From: Salipiger mucosus DSM 16094
Lineage (GTDB): Bacteria > Pseudomonadota > Alphaproteobacteria > Rhodobacterales > Rhodobacteraceae
DNA: 64,000 nucleotides
Direction: 5' to 3'
NCBI RefSeq assembly: GCF_000442255.1
Contig: NZ_KE557283.1
Location: 24,300 to 88,299 of the forward strand
Shown: positions 16,478 to 25,290 of the stretch, piece after piece
How the letters are laid out: each line of letters begins with the position of its first letter
Position numbering within the stretch: the first letter of the stretch is position 1
Translations under genes and position numbers: made by a program
Notes under the pieces: generated by a model
Told to the model about the DNA's origin: nothing
The model's input: the letters and a program-made list of their open reading frames with translations, nothing else
The model's database searches: none

Positions 16478-17553
16478 TGCGGCTGTATCTCCATGAAGCC
16501 GTCCTCGTCGCGGTACCACTCGAAGAACCCGGCGCAGCGCGCGCGGAGACTGCAGGACTCGCAGCCCGGTAGGTATTTCTGCTTCCAATCGGAAATCGAT
16601 CGGGCTGCGAGATCCCTGTATGCAGGAGGCACCGTGCAGAGCGGGAAGTTGTAGAGCGCGACGCTCTGGCGTCGCGCTCGCATCAGGTCGATCGCCGCGC
16701 CGAGGTCGGCGAAGTTGGTGCTGCTGTCGAAGAAGCAGCGGGTCCAGTTCATCCGGCCATAGCCGATACGCTCCATCTGCATGATCGCCCAGGTTGCCGC
16801 GAATGGCAGATGCCGCGTGATAAAATCGGCAAGGCCGGGGAGCCCTGACGCGTTCTGCTTCAGAACGACCGTTCGGAGCTCGAGCGCCGCGCCGGCGAGG
16901 CCCAGAAGCGAGAGCTTTTCGGAGAGTTCTGCGAAGGCGCCGGGTTTTCCGACGATCTCGTCATGCGTCGCGGCATTGTCGGAATAGATCGGCACGCCCC
17001 AGAGGAGGCGCTCCCGATGCTTGCGCAGCCAGGGCAGATCTTCGCGCTCGAAATGCTGTCCGTTGGTCAGGATGTGGAAGCCGAGATCGTCGCGCTCGGC
17101 GAACGCCGCATCGATGAAGTCGAACAATCCGCGCTTGTGCAGCAGCGGCTCACCGCCGGAGAGGCCGATCTGCGCCCCCGGCGGCGCAAGCCGGGCGGCG
17201 GTCCGGAAATGCCCGAACATGTCCTCGTGATGCGGCTTCGGCGGCTGGGAGCACATGAGGCAGAGCTGGTCGCATTGCTCGGTGATGAGAAACGTATTGT
17301 GCGGCGAGGCCGCCCGGATGAGACGATGGGCAACCTGTCGACGCGGGTCGATCAGCAGCACATCGCCCGCGATATCCGCAGGCGTGACATCCCGAAGCCG
17401 GAAGTCCGCGTAACCGGTTCGGAATCCCAGGACGCCCGCCTCCTGCCAGGCAAGAACCGCGTCCTCCGCGCATCGCGGCTCGCCATTGGCGATCCGGGTC
17501 ACGAATGGCGATAGCGCGCCGTCGCAGTCCGATCTGAGGCGGAGCTGGATCAT
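16474..17553 (-). CDS. hxsC: His-Xaa-Ser system radical SAM maturase HxsC
   Basis: This 359-residue radical SAM enzyme carries the 4Fe-4S motif CxxxCxxC at TEQCDQLCLMC (C94, C98, C101), a GLSGGEPLL motif 2 for SAM binding, and a C-terminal cysteine cluster (GCESCSLRARC) that could hold a second iron-sulfur centre. It is predicted to modify HxsA. The start is ATG 17553, overlapping the hxsB stop (ATGA); a longer open frame to 18024 lies inside hxsB antisense to nothing and is not used. The stop overlaps hxsA in the same way. Two different radical SAM proteins in one operon with a repeat target is the defining feature of the Hxs system. Confidence 0.9.
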   Translation of the reverse strand: MIQLRLRSDCDGALSPFVTRIANGEPRCAEDAVLAWQEAGVLGFRTGYADFRLRDVTPADIAGDVLLIDPRRQVAHRLIRAASPHNTFLITEQCDQLCLMCSQPPKPHHEDMFGHFRTAARLAPPGAQIGLSGGEPLLHKRGLFDFIDAAFAERDDLGFHILTNGQHFEREDLPWLRKHRERLLWGVPIYSDNAATHDEIVGKPGAFAELSEKLSLLGLAGAALELRTVVLKQNASGLPGLADFITRHLPFAATWAIMQMERIGYGRMNWTRCFFDSSTNFADLGAAIDLMRARRQSVALYNFPLCTVPPAYRDLAARSISDWKQKYLPGCESCSLRARCAGFFEWYRDEDGFMEIQPQ

Positions 17554-18962
17554 GGCGCGACCGGTCTCAAGGCTTCGGGAAGAGCTTCGAGCCCCAACCA
17601 GCGGGACAGGGTGAACTCGACCGCCGCTTCCCTGCTGTAGAGCAGCTCCATCGCGAGATCGAACAGGGCGAGGTGGCGCTGGCAGAACCAGCTCTCCTGC
17701 CTCGGCACATCGATGCGGCTGCTGCGCGAGAGATCGTCGATGGGATCGGTGCCGCAGAAGGGCTGATACGGGCAGTGAATGCAGTCGGGATCGAAACTGT
17801 TGATGTGGGCCGGCGCCAGAACAGCGATCTTCTCGGGATCCAGGCCGTCCGTCACGTTGCCGATCGCGAGATCGACCTGCCGGATTCGCGCGAGCATGCG
17901 GGCCTCGTCGCTGGGATAGATCTGCCCGTCGAAATCGATGACCGCGTTCGCGCCGCTGGGGAAATTGGGGTTCCGGAGGTCGGTGTGACTGTCCACGCCG
18001 GGAGCCAGGATGCGTCTCAGGCAATGGGCCAGGTAGAACTCTTCCATCACCCGGCCCGTCCGCGCGTTCCTCGCGATCAGCGTGTCGATGAATCCACCGT
18101 AGTATTCGATCCAGTCGGTCGAGGATCGGGCGGAAGCGTGGTTCTTACGGGCGAAGCCCTGGTAGTTGACGGGGCGCAGGTACAGCGAGGTGAAGCCGAA
18201 CGCCTCGTAGGCCGAGATCAGCGCCTCGGGGTCTGGCGGATCCTCCAGATCGATGGTCGGCAGGGCGGAGACGCGATCAGGCCCGACCAGGTCGATCACC
18301 CGTTCGAGATTTCGATGGAAGGTCCGGGTCAGCTCCGTGTCGCCGGTCCGGTTCCGGGTGTGGACCTGGTGCGGCCCATCGAGCGAAGTGCTGATCAGCA
18401 CGTCGTCGTGTGCGAGAAAGGCGAGGATGTCATCGTCGAGGTTCTGCAGGTTGGTGCAGACCACGAAGCGGACATTCCGAAATCGTCGGCGCGCGAATGT
18501 GGCGACAGCCTCCAGGTGATCTAGTCTCAGAAACGGCTCCCCGCCCTGGAATTCGATCTGGATCTCCTCGACCGGCAATGTGTCGAGAAATCCCAGCACC
18601 CTTTCGAGGGTCTCTTCATCCCAGTCGAAGCCCTTCGACGCGAACGGGGCCCGCGACACCTGGCAGTAGGAGCATTTCAGGTCACAGCGCAGCGTCGGGA
18701 TCAGGATGACATAGGCTAACCCGCCACCGACATGCTGACGTCGTGACCACCGCGTCAAAAAAGCGGTATGGGCGAGATCGCCTGTCCGATCGAAGGCGTG
18801 GCCCCTCTCCCGCAGAAACCGTTCGTCAGGGAGCGTCAGCGCGTCCCGGGCGTAGCGATCAACGAAATCGCCGTCGGCCAGGAAATAGGCCCCTGTCTCA
18901 TCTGCGAGGAGTGTCCGGCGATCATCGAGATCGCGAAACCGGAGCGGCCAGACCTGCTTCAC
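17550..18962 (-). CDS. hxsB: His-Xaa-Ser system radical SAM/SPASM maturase HxsB
   Basis: The 470-residue protein has a radical SAM core with LRCDLKCSYC (C93, C97, C100), a FQGGEPFLR SAM-binding motif, and a SPASM-like C-terminal cluster (DCIHCPYQPFCGTDP) for auxiliary iron-sulfur clusters. SPASM enzymes typically modify ribosomally made peptides. The first ~80 residues lack a known fold and could recognise the substrate. The start is GTG 18962, which overlaps the hxsD stop as GTGA, so hxsD-hxsB-hxsC-hxsA form one translationally coupled run. The assignment to HxsB rather than another SPASM family rests on the neighbours. Confidence 0.9.
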   Translation of the reverse strand: MKQVWPLRFRDLDDRRTLLADETGAYFLADGDFVDRYARDALTLPDERFLRERGHAFDRTGDLAHTAFLTRWSRRQHVGGGLAYVILIPTLRCDLKCSYCQVSRAPFASKGFDWDEETLERVLGFLDTLPVEEIQIEFQGGEPFLRLDHLEAVATFARRRFRNVRFVVCTNLQNLDDDILAFLAHDDVLISTSLDGPHQVHTRNRTGDTELTRTFHRNLERVIDLVGPDRVSALPTIDLEDPPDPEALISAYEAFGFTSLYLRPVNYQGFARKNHASARSSTDWIEYYGGFIDTLIARNARTGRVMEEFYLAHCLRRILAPGVDSHTDLRNPNFPSGANAVIDFDGQIYPSDEARMLARIRQVDLAIGNVTDGLDPEKIAVLAPAHINSFDPDCIHCPYQPFCGTDPIDDLSRSSRIDVPRQESWFCQRHLALFDLAMELLYSREAAVEFTLSRWLGLEALPEALRPVAP

Positions 18963-19216
18963 GTCGTCAGCATCTCGTAAAGGCTCTGCCGCATGGGCAA
19001 TGTCTGCTGAAAGATCTTCTCGCGATAGATCTGGTAGGTCACCTCGCGTTCGAGCCGCGCGGGATCGGCGCCGGACGTGCCGCTCACGTTCACGCCCTGT
19101 TCGGACGCCCCGAAGTCCAGCTCAGGATAGAGGTAGCTCAGGCGCAGGAGGGACGCGGGGATGTAGGGGTGAAATGCCGGGTCTATCGAGATATCGAGTA
19201 CGTGGCTCGCGGGCAT
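18959..19216 (-). CDS. hxsD: His-Xaa-Ser system protein HxsD
   Basis: The first gene of the Hxs operon encodes a small protein (85 residues from ATG 19216). A longer frame from TTG 19276 gives 105 residues; I prefer the ATG because known HxsD proteins are short and begin near this point. The sequence has a beta strand pattern at the start (ASHVLDISIDPAFHP) and a helical end (EREVTYQIYREKIFQQTLPM). Neither cofactor motif nor signal peptide is visible. It may be a peptide-recognition or partner protein for HxsB/HxsC, by analogy with small partners in other radical SAM peptide systems; that is inference. Confidence 0.78.
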   Translation of the reverse strand: MPASHVLDISIDPAFHPYIPASLLRLSYLYPELDFGASEQGVNVSGTSGADPARLEREVTYQIYREKIFQQTLPMRQSLYEMLTT

Positions 19217-19564
19217 ATCGGTGATCTCGGATCCTGCTGACAAGAAACTGGCGCATAACGCGGATATGCTGATCAATGCGCGCAGAATTTGGCGAAATTC
19301 AAGCCTAGGGCGTCAAAGGAGTTCGCATCGAGACATCTTTCGGCTCAGGGTGGTCGAGCTGCATCACTCGGCTGCCGCCCGTCGCGATCCGATCCTTCGG
19401 CGTGCCGCGGGCGGGAGCGAAAGTGTCCTCCGATCACGCCAGCCGAGGCGCGACGCGCGGCATGCCGCGACGAAGTTTTCGACGCGAGAGAATCCATTCT
19501 TGCCAATCCCGCATCGGACCTGACAATTTCGACCGGCAACAAGGCATTCGGAGGAATTGATCGG
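19217..19564. other. Intergenic region between hxs operon and DUF1508 gene
   Basis: These 348 bases separate divergent genes. The hxs promoter should be at the left side and the promoter of the rightward gene at the right. A GGAGGAATT ribosome site at 19550-19558 belongs to the gene at 19565. No repeat or hairpin stood out. Confidence 0.5.
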
Positions 19565-19900
19565 ATGGCGGGTAAATTCGAACTCTACAAGGACAAGGCG
19601 GGAGAGTTCCGGTTTCGTTTGAAGGCGGGAAACGGCGAAATCATCCTGGTCGGCGAAGGCTACAAGCAAAAGGCCGGCGCCGAGAACGGTGTCGCCTCGG
19701 TGCGCACCAACGCGCCGCTGGACGACCGCTACGAGCGCAAGACCAACTCAGGTGGAGACCCCATGTTCAACCTCAAGGCCAGCAACGGCCAGGTCATCGG
19801 GACCAGCGAGGCCTATAGCAGCGTAGCGGCGCGCGACAACGGCATCGCATCGGTGAAGTCGAACGCGCCCGACGCTAAGCTCGACGACCAGACCGACTGA
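19565..19900 (+). CDS. DUF1508 (YegP-like) protein with two repeats
   Basis: This 111-residue protein consists of two DUF1508 units: GKFELYKDKAGEFRFRLKAG..ENGVASVRTNAP and DPMFNLKASNGQVIGTSEAY..DNGIASVKSNAP. YegP-type proteins are small soluble beta/alpha folds of unknown role, often linked to stress in other bacteria. The start at 19565 follows a strong GGAGG site seven bases upstream; an open frame reaching back to 19289 lacks one. It stands alone between the hxs operon and a leftward phosphoesterase. Confidence 0.88.
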   Translation: MAGKFELYKDKAGEFRFRLKAGNGEIILVGEGYKQKAGAENGVASVRTNAPLDDRYERKTNSGGDPMFNLKASNGQVIGTSEAYSSVAARDNGIASVKSNAPDAKLDDQTD

Positions 19901-20207
19901 AAGCCCGCGCGGCGCTTTGCCGCTCTGAGCAGAGCGCCACGCCCGCCGCAACAGCGACGGTGCCCGACGGGAAGCCGATCATGCAGAACAGGATCGACCC
20001 GGCCTCGGTGCAGATCACTGACAGGAACTCCGGCGGTCGCAACATCGTCGGTCGCCAACCACCAAGCGATCCCGCACGATAAAGCCGCGAAGCGAAGGCG
20101 TTCATTCCTACGATCACGATTGGGGAGTGACGCCGTAAGACTGGCCTTCGGCTAGTTGGCGACGTCGACTACTCCGGCAACGGGAGGAGCGAAGCGAAGC
20201 AGCCCCG
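19901..20207. other. Intergenic region, nothing recognised
   Basis: This gap lies between convergent genes. Leftward open frames here have no ribosome sites or known sequence. No terminator of the usual stem plus T-run type was seen. Confidence 0.45.
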
Positions 20208-21005
20208 TCAGAAGAATTCTAGCAGCCCACTCGAAAACCACTCGTCCTGCCGACCTTTAGCTTCATCCGGGTATCCGACCGAGCAGTTTCGCAGCGCCGT
20301 GCGCCCGACAACTGCCGAGCCGGGCCAATGCGTGTGTCCGAACAGCCACGCCGCGGGCTGAAACTCCCCGATCAATGCACGTAGATCGGACGCATAGGCG
20401 GGAGCGACAGCGTCCGCGGGCTCCGGAACGAGATCCGGGTGCGGGCAATGATGGGTCACGACGATCGTCTTGCCGTCGAACGGCATGGATAGTCGGTCCG
20501 AGAGCCAGGACAGATGGTTTGCATGCACATGTTCGGTATCGGTCGGCTTCGCGCGCCGGTAGCCATCGGAGGCCACTCGGATGTAGCGATAGTCGTTCAT
20601 GCGTCCGCGTGCTTCGCGCATGGCCTCGGCGCGACCTCCGCCGAGACGGAAATCCGTCCAGAGCGTACAGCAGAGGAAGCGGTGATCGCGGATGACGAAC
20701 TCGGACTTTTGCGCGAAATGCGCGCCCTCCGCGCGCGCCAGCTCGGCCAGGCGGTCATCGCCATCGAGGACGTGATGGTAGTAGTCGTGATTGCCGGGGA
20801 AGACATGGACGCGGTCGAGCGGCATGTACCGTCCGATGTGGCGCAACATGATCGGCCAGCGGACCTTCGGCTTGTTCGTGAGATCGCCCGCGAGGATCAG
20901 GGCATCGAGGCGCAGCCAGATGTCCGGCGAGACCGCGGCCAGCGGGTCGCGGCCATGCTCCAGCCAGAGGTCGAGATGGAGATCGGCGACGACGAGGACG
21001 GGCAA
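20208..21005 (-). CDS. Calcineurin-like metallophosphoesterase
   Basis: The 265-residue protein has the full metal-binding set of this fold: VADLHLD, LAGDLTNK, FPGNHDYY, VVTHHCPHP and LFGHTHW. It should hydrolyse a phosphodiester or phosphomonoester with two metal ions, in the cytoplasm, since no signal peptide is present. The start is probably TTG at 21005, because an AAGGAG site lies six bases before it; an in-frame ATG at 21038 has no such site. Substrate unknown. It is monocistronic as far as I can see. Confidence 0.85.
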   Translation of the reverse strand: MPVLVVADLHLDLWLEHGRDPLAAVSPDIWLRLDALILAGDLTNKPKVRWPIMLRHIGRYMPLDRVHVFPGNHDYYHHVLDGDDRLAELARAEGAHFAQKSEFVIRDHRFLCCTLWTDFRLGGGRAEAMREARGRMNDYRYIRVASDGYRRAKPTDTEHVHANHLSWLSDRLSMPFDGKTIVVTHHCPHPDLVPEPADAVAPAYASDLRALIGEFQPAAWLFGHTHWPGSAVVGRTALRNCSVGYPDEAKGRQDEWFSSGLLEFF

Positions 21006-21171
21006 GGCGCACTCCTTCGTGACTTTCGCGGAGCACACTTACCCGGACGACGCCGCGACCCGTCAAGTACGGGACATCAGACAAAGGATCGACTGCGCCG
21101 TGCCGGTCGCAGGGCCAATCTCCGCGGCGCCCCGTGACCGCTTCGAGCCCTCAACAGACGTTGATCAAACG

Positions 21172-21804
21172 CTATGCGGCACCTCGGCCGGGTTGGCGGC
21201 TGAAAAGAAGAAGCAGTCCAAAGGCAATCATACCGCCCCCGGAGGCTCGCTGAAACCAATGGAGCTTTGTTGAAGCGAAGGCTGCCGCAAAACACCCAGC
21301 TGTCGCATAGATGAGGATAGCGACGGCTTCGAGCAAAATAAAGGTCGCACCAAGAAGCGCGTAGCTCGTCCAGTAGTTCGAGGTATCGATGAATTGGGGG
21401 AAGAAGGCCGCGAAGATCAGGATCGCCTTTGGATTGCTGACGGCCACAAGGGCTTCGCCCCGGAACGCTTTCTGAAGCGTCGGCTTCATGGCTTCGGCGT
21501 CCCAATCTGCCTTTCCCGGCGCACTAATTAGCAGCCTGATGCCCAGCCAGACGAGGTACGCAGCGCCGATGATCTTAACCGCGTTGAAGACCAGTGCCGA
21601 GGCCGACAGCAGGAGGCCGAGTCCCAGGGCACTTGCCGTGATCATCGGGACGAAGATACCCAGGCGGGCAAGGCTTGCCGTAAACGCAAAGGGGACCCCC
21701 TTTTGCGCCCCGTGGGTCATGGCGAGAAGGTTGTTCGGACCGAATGCGATGTTCAGTGCAAAGCACGCGGGCAAAAACAGGAGCAGATCGGGCATGGTAG
21801 ACAT
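21172..21804 (-). CDS. LysE/RhtB-family amino-acid exporter
   Basis: About 210 residues with the LysE-family opening LFLPACFALNIAFGPNNLLAM (first membrane segment and GPN motif) and five or six hydrophobic helices in all. VAVSNPKAILIFAAFFPQF is the conserved middle motif. These inner-membrane proteins export amino acids or related small molecules. Candidate starts are ATG 21804 and ATG 21795. It ends 166 bases before the leftward phosphoesterase gene and lies downstream of a LysR gene pointing the same way, from which it is separated by about 200 bases, so co-regulation is possible. Confidence 0.88.
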   Translation of the reverse strand: MSTMPDLLLFLPACFALNIAFGPNNLLAMTHGAQKGVPFAFTASLARLGIFVPMITASALGLGLLLSASALVFNAVKIIGAAYLVWLGIRLLISAPGKADWDAEAMKPTLQKAFRGEALVAVSNPKAILIFAAFFPQFIDTSNYWTSYALLGATFILLEAVAILIYATAGCFAAAFASTKLHWFQRASGGGMIAFGLLLLFSRQPGRGAA

Positions 21805-22011
21805 ATCCTCGTTTTTCCCCACGGTATGAGTGATCGCGGCTCAGAGTGCAAAGGCTCCGCCTCAGCCGATGACCGAACGGCACCTTCGTCCCACGGTGCC
21901 GTCGCCCAGAAGAGCCGGGGGATGGCTGAGAGCCCATTCTACCGAATGCCGCAGAGCGCACGAATGGTACATTTTTCTCAGAGACCCTCTGTGTAGGTAC
22001 GCGGAGCCGTC

Positions 22012-22884
22012 TCAAGAGGCGATCTCCGCAAACGCCGCCACCGCAGGGCTTGGCTCAAGGACGGCCAGACATAGCGGGAAGTCCGCCCCGTCTGCAGCAG
22101 TGGATCGATACGTGATTTGTTCCGGCCGGAACGGCCTCATGCTTTCAGGGACCACCGCCACGCCTGCGCCGACCGCGACGAGCGACAGGACGGCATGCAT
22201 TCCGTGGGCCTCCTGCGCCACCCGCGGCACGAACCCGGCGTCCGCACACAGGCGAATGACCTGGAGGTGAAAACCACGGCCCTCGACCATGGGCCACAGC
22301 ACGAAATCCTCGTCCGCAATGTCGGATAGGCAAAGATCAACTTTATCGGCCAGATGATGGTCCGATGACAGGGCGATACAGAGCCTATCATGGTCAAAAT
22401 CGTGAAGATCGATGCCTGCGACCTGCGCGATCGGGGGGATTACGACACCGGCATCCAAAGTGCCATCCCGTAGCCCTGCCACCTGGCTGGCCGTCGTTGT
22501 CTCACGCAATTCCAGCCGAACGTCTGGTCGCGCCGTTCTGAACGCCCGGATGGTGTCAGGCAGCCGACCATAGAGCGCGCTCCCGACGTAACCGAGCCGG
22601 ATGAGCCCCGTCCGGCCTGCGGCTGTCTCACGCGCTGTCGTGATCGCGTGGTCGGCTTGGCGTAGCGTCTCGCGGGCTTCTCGGAGGAACGTCAGGCCGG
22701 CCGCGGTCAGTCCCAGGACACGGTTCTGCCCTCGTTCGATCAGGCCGACGCCGAGATCCTCCTCGAGCTTTCGGATCGCGACCGTCAGGGGAGGCTGCGA
22801 CATGCCGAGCCGATTGGCGGCCCGGTGGAAATGACGCTCCTCGGCCACGGCGACGAACTGCTCCATCTTCCGGAGATCAATCAT
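22012..22884 (-). CDS. LysR-family transcriptional regulator
   Basis: The 290-residue protein (start MIDLRKMEQFVAVAEERHFH, ATG 22884; an upstream in-frame ATG at 22926 is possible) has the classical LysR helix-turn-helix AANRLGMSQPPLTVAIRKLE and a periplasmic-binding-protein-like effector domain. It is divergent from the SDR/lactonase pair at 22999-24728, with 114 bases between starts, so it very likely controls them and itself. The intergenic AT-rich stretch near 22915-22965 contains ATTGAATCA..TGATTTAT-type half sites that could be its operator. Confidence 0.9.
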   Translation of the reverse strand: MIDLRKMEQFVAVAEERHFHRAANRLGMSQPPLTVAIRKLEEDLGVGLIERGQNRVLGLTAAGLTFLREARETLRQADHAITTARETAAGRTGLIRLGYVGSALYGRLPDTIRAFRTARPDVRLELRETTTASQVAGLRDGTLDAGVVIPPIAQVAGIDLHDFDHDRLCIALSSDHHLADKVDLCLSDIADEDFVLWPMVEGRGFHLQVIRLCADAGFVPRVAQEAHGMHAVLSLVAVGAGVAVVPESMRPFRPEQITYRSTAADGADFPLCLAVLEPSPAVAAFAEIAS

Positions 22885-22998
22885 TCCGCGCCCGAGTGCA
22901 GGCACAATTTTTGATATGTCAGGCATATTGAATCAGGCCATGATTTATATTGGACGTATCATACCGACATGGCCATCTTCCCCGCAATGGAGGATGCC

Positions 22999-23871
22999 AT
23001 GATGAAAGAACCAAATTTCAAAGGACAGGCCGTACTCGTTACCGGCGCCGGCCGGGGCTTGGGATTCGCCTATGCCCGCAATATCGGTCAGCTCGGGGCG
23101 ACGGTCCTGCTGCATGACGTAGGTGCGGAGTCCGATGGACGCGGCCGGGACGGCAAGGTCGCAGAAACCGCAACGGCCGCGCTTCGCGCGGAAGGGATCG
23201 ACGCCCATCCCTTTGCGGGCGCGATCGACACGCCGGACGGGTGCCGTGCGCTTGTCTACGACTGCATCGCGGTGCGCGGCCGACTGGATGCGCTGATCCA
23301 CAACGCCGGCTGGGTCGCTTACGAACGGGTCGAGGATCTTAAAGAGCCGTCCTTCGACCACATGATGGCGGTCACGGCAAAGGCGCCGCTCTGGCTCGTT
23401 CAAGCTGCATGGCCCGGCATGCGTGACGCCGGTTATGGCAGAATCGTCATAACCACCTCCTGCCGCGCCCTCTATCCGCAATACGTCCAGAAAGGCCTTA
23501 CCTCCTATGCGGCCGCCAAGATGGCCGCTGTGGGGGTCGTGAATGTCCTGGCCGACGAAGGCGCCGAGCATGGAATTGTCGTCAACGCAGTCTCTCCGGT
23601 CGCCAAGACCCGCATGTGGGGCGTCGAGGGTGAGCCGGAAGACCTGAAGCCATCGGCCGTCGCACCCGGTGTCGCGTTCTTGGCCTCCAACGCCTGCACG
23701 GAAGGAGGCTGGGTGCTGCGAGCGGCGAACGGCCAGTTTCACGCCACCCGTGCTGTCGAGGCGGAGGGTGTCGATTATCCTCGCAACCTGAGCGCGGTTG
23801 CCGCCGACAGCCCGGGCGCGGTGGCCGCTGCGTGGGACAAGATCGCATCCGCCGCACCGGAGGCAAGATAA
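22999..23871 (+). CDS. Short-chain dehydrogenase/reductase
   Basis: This 290-residue oxidoreductase has the NAD(P)-binding GAGRGLGFAYA motif, an HNAGW segment (NNAG-type), catalytic Tyr and Lys in SYAAAKM, and a Ser-rich strand before it (IVITTSCRAL). The start at ATG 22999 is favoured by a GGAGG five bases upstream; the frame is open from 22969. Its stop overlaps the lactonase start (TAATG). With an SMP-30-type lactonase next to it, it likely oxidises a sugar or polyol to a lactone that the partner hydrolyses. Exact substrate not determinable. Compared with typical SDRs (250 residues) it is slightly long. Confidence 0.88.
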   Translation: MMKEPNFKGQAVLVTGAGRGLGFAYARNIGQLGATVLLHDVGAESDGRGRDGKVAETATAALRAEGIDAHPFAGAIDTPDGCRALVYDCIAVRGRLDALIHNAGWVAYERVEDLKEPSFDHMMAVTAKAPLWLVQAAWPGMRDAGYGRIVITTSCRALYPQYVQKGLTSYAAAKMAAVGVVNVLADEGAEHGIVVNAVSPVAKTRMWGVEGEPEDLKPSAVAPGVAFLASNACTEGGWVLRAANGQFHATRAVEAEGVDYPRNLSAVAADSPGAVAAAWDKIASAAPEAR

Positions 23872-24728
23872 TGAGCGAGGCCAGTTTAGAAGTTGACGTA
23901 GCGGCTGGCGCCGACGCGACGATTGGAGAAAGCCCGGTATGGAGTGCGCGGCACGAGCGCTTGCTATGGATCGACATCACTGGGACACAGCTCCACGTCC
24001 ACGATCCCGCGGAAGGGACCAGCGAGGTCGTCACGACTCCTTCCAGTATCGGTTTCCTTGCGGAGGACCCGTCAGGCGACCTTGTCCTCGGCCTTGAGGA
24101 TGGGCTTGCTCGCTTGGGCGCTGACGGTAAGATCGAGCGCTTCGCCGGGGCTCCGCACGCCAATCCGGCCTTCCGCTTCAACGACGGGAAGTTCGATGCG
24201 CATGGCCGGTTGTGGACCGGGCTCATGAGCAGGGAAGGGAAGAAGCTGAGCGGTATCCTCTACCGGTTCGATCCCGATGGAACGTGGAATGTCGCCGATA
24301 CCGGCTTCGACCTGCCCAACGGCCTGGAGTGGAGCCGTGACGGTCGAACCTTCTACTTTACGGACTCGCACAAGGGAGAAATCTACGCCTACGACTTCGA
24401 TGCCGCCTCAGGCGCAATCGAAAACCGGCGATTGTTCTTCAGTATGGACCCGGCCGAGGGCAAGCCGGACGGACTGACGAGAGATGCTGAGGGTTACCTC
24501 CTCAGCGTACTGTTCGATGGTTCAGCAATCGCCCGTCTCGCACCGGACGGGCCGCTTGAACGATTGGTCCCCCTGCCGGTGCCGCGCCCGACAAGCTGCG
24601 CCTTCGGCGGCGATGGCCGAACGCTGTTCGTCACGACCGCTCGCATCGGGCTATCGGACGCGCAGCTCGAAGACGCTTCTCTGTCCGGCTCACTCTTGCA
24701 ATTGGATTACGATGACGCCGTCCGATGA
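23871..24728 (+). CDS. SMP-30/gluconolactonase-family lactonase
   Basis: The 285-residue beta-propeller protein shows family motifs: GESPVWSARHERLLWIDI (Glu metal ligand), RFNDGKFDAHGRLWTG, LPNGLEWSRDGRTFYFTDS and KPDGLTRDAEG. These carry the metal ligands (Glu, Asn, Asn, Asp) of sugar lactonases and senescence marker protein 30. It starts at ATG 23871, overlapping the SDR stop, after a GGAGG. The pair resembles pentose or hexose oxidation modules that feed an aldonic acid into catabolism. The divergent LysR gene is the probable regulator. Confidence 0.9.
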   Translation: MSEASLEVDVAAGADATIGESPVWSARHERLLWIDITGTQLHVHDPAEGTSEVVTTPSSIGFLAEDPSGDLVLGLEDGLARLGADGKIERFAGAPHANPAFRFNDGKFDAHGRLWTGLMSREGKKLSGILYRFDPDGTWNVADTGFDLPNGLEWSRDGRTFYFTDSHKGEIYAYDFDAASGAIENRRLFFSMDPAEGKPDGLTRDAEGYLLSVLFDGSAIARLAPDGPLERLVPLPVPRPTSCAFGGDGRTLFVTTARIGLSDAQLEDASLSGSLLQLDYDDAVR

Positions 24729-25106
24729 AGAGCGCACCGCTCATTTCCATCGCATCGAATTGCGCGGCCGACAACCAAAGCGGACCTTGAACATGGTATG
24801 GTGCAGCGAACGGTCGGAAAGTCCGCGTTGCCGTCGTTCCGGCCACCCACAGTGAAACTCCGCTTCGATGAAGATTTTCCAACGCGGGCCGCCGTCGGTC
24901 CGGCCATCAACCTCGCACTCCGGCCCGCATCGGAAAATCTTCATCGTTACCGACCTTGGGTGCGGCTCTGCCGAGCGTCGGCACTGCGGACCTGGATTAA
25001 TCGCGGCAGGGTGCCCGGTCCGACTGTTCGAGACTGAACCGCACTCCGCGCTTCTCCGATCACGTTCTTCGGGCTGACGATTGAGACCTTCTCAAACGTC
25101 AGATCG
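24729..25106. other. Intergenic region with palindromes, left flank of IS91-type element
   Basis: No gene is supported. The region has a decayed inverted repeat (GCGGACCTT near 24778 and AAAGTCCGC near 24828) and a strong 26-bp palindrome (24866-24946, listed). The integrase remnant starts near the right edge. This is probably the left flank of the IS91-type unit. Confidence 0.5.
24866..24946. repeat. Long imperfect palindrome, left copy
   Basis: The arms 24866-24891 and 24921-24946 are 26 bases each with two mismatches; the outer 15 bases (CGATGAAGATTTTCC) match perfectly. The loop is 29 bases. A related palindrome with the same core and the same loop length lies at 26756-26822, on the other side of the IS91-type transposase. 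Confidence 0.88.
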
Positions 25107-25290
25107 GAGGCTCCCATGTCCGGGTGATCCAGGTCCTTCTGGGCCACGCCAAGGTGACCACGACCCAGCGATACGCCCATGTCGCGACCAGAACGATCCG
25201 CGACATCGTCAGCCCCTTCGAGGCGCTGGCCGGGAGTCGCCGGACAGAGCGCGCCCCCAACGGCCGGGACCGGAGTAGATCGCGCCGGGG
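25107..25290 (+). pseudogene. Tyrosine recombinase C-terminal remnant
   Basis: The frame reads HVRVIQVLLGHAKVTTTQRY then AHVATRTIRDIVSPFEAL, the C-terminal end of a tyrosine recombinase, including the LLGHxxxxTTxxY signature with the catalytic Tyr. The region before it, with the core Arg and His boxes, is missing. The remnant runs up to the IS91 transposase start at 25291. In alphaproteobacteria an integrase gene often precedes the IS91-family transposase in the same element, which fits. The reading after about 25245 is uncertain. Confidence 0.8.

Noticed and set aside
17554-18024. Longer start for HxsC
   Set aside because: The extra 157 residues overlap hxsB in another frame and the true ATG at 17553 shows the ATGA overlap typical of this operon.
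24746-24836. Weak inverted repeat (GCGGACCTT and AAAGTCCGC)
   Set aside because: Arms are short and imperfect and no second copy was found in the window; it may be a common intergenic repeat of the genome, but I cannot show it.
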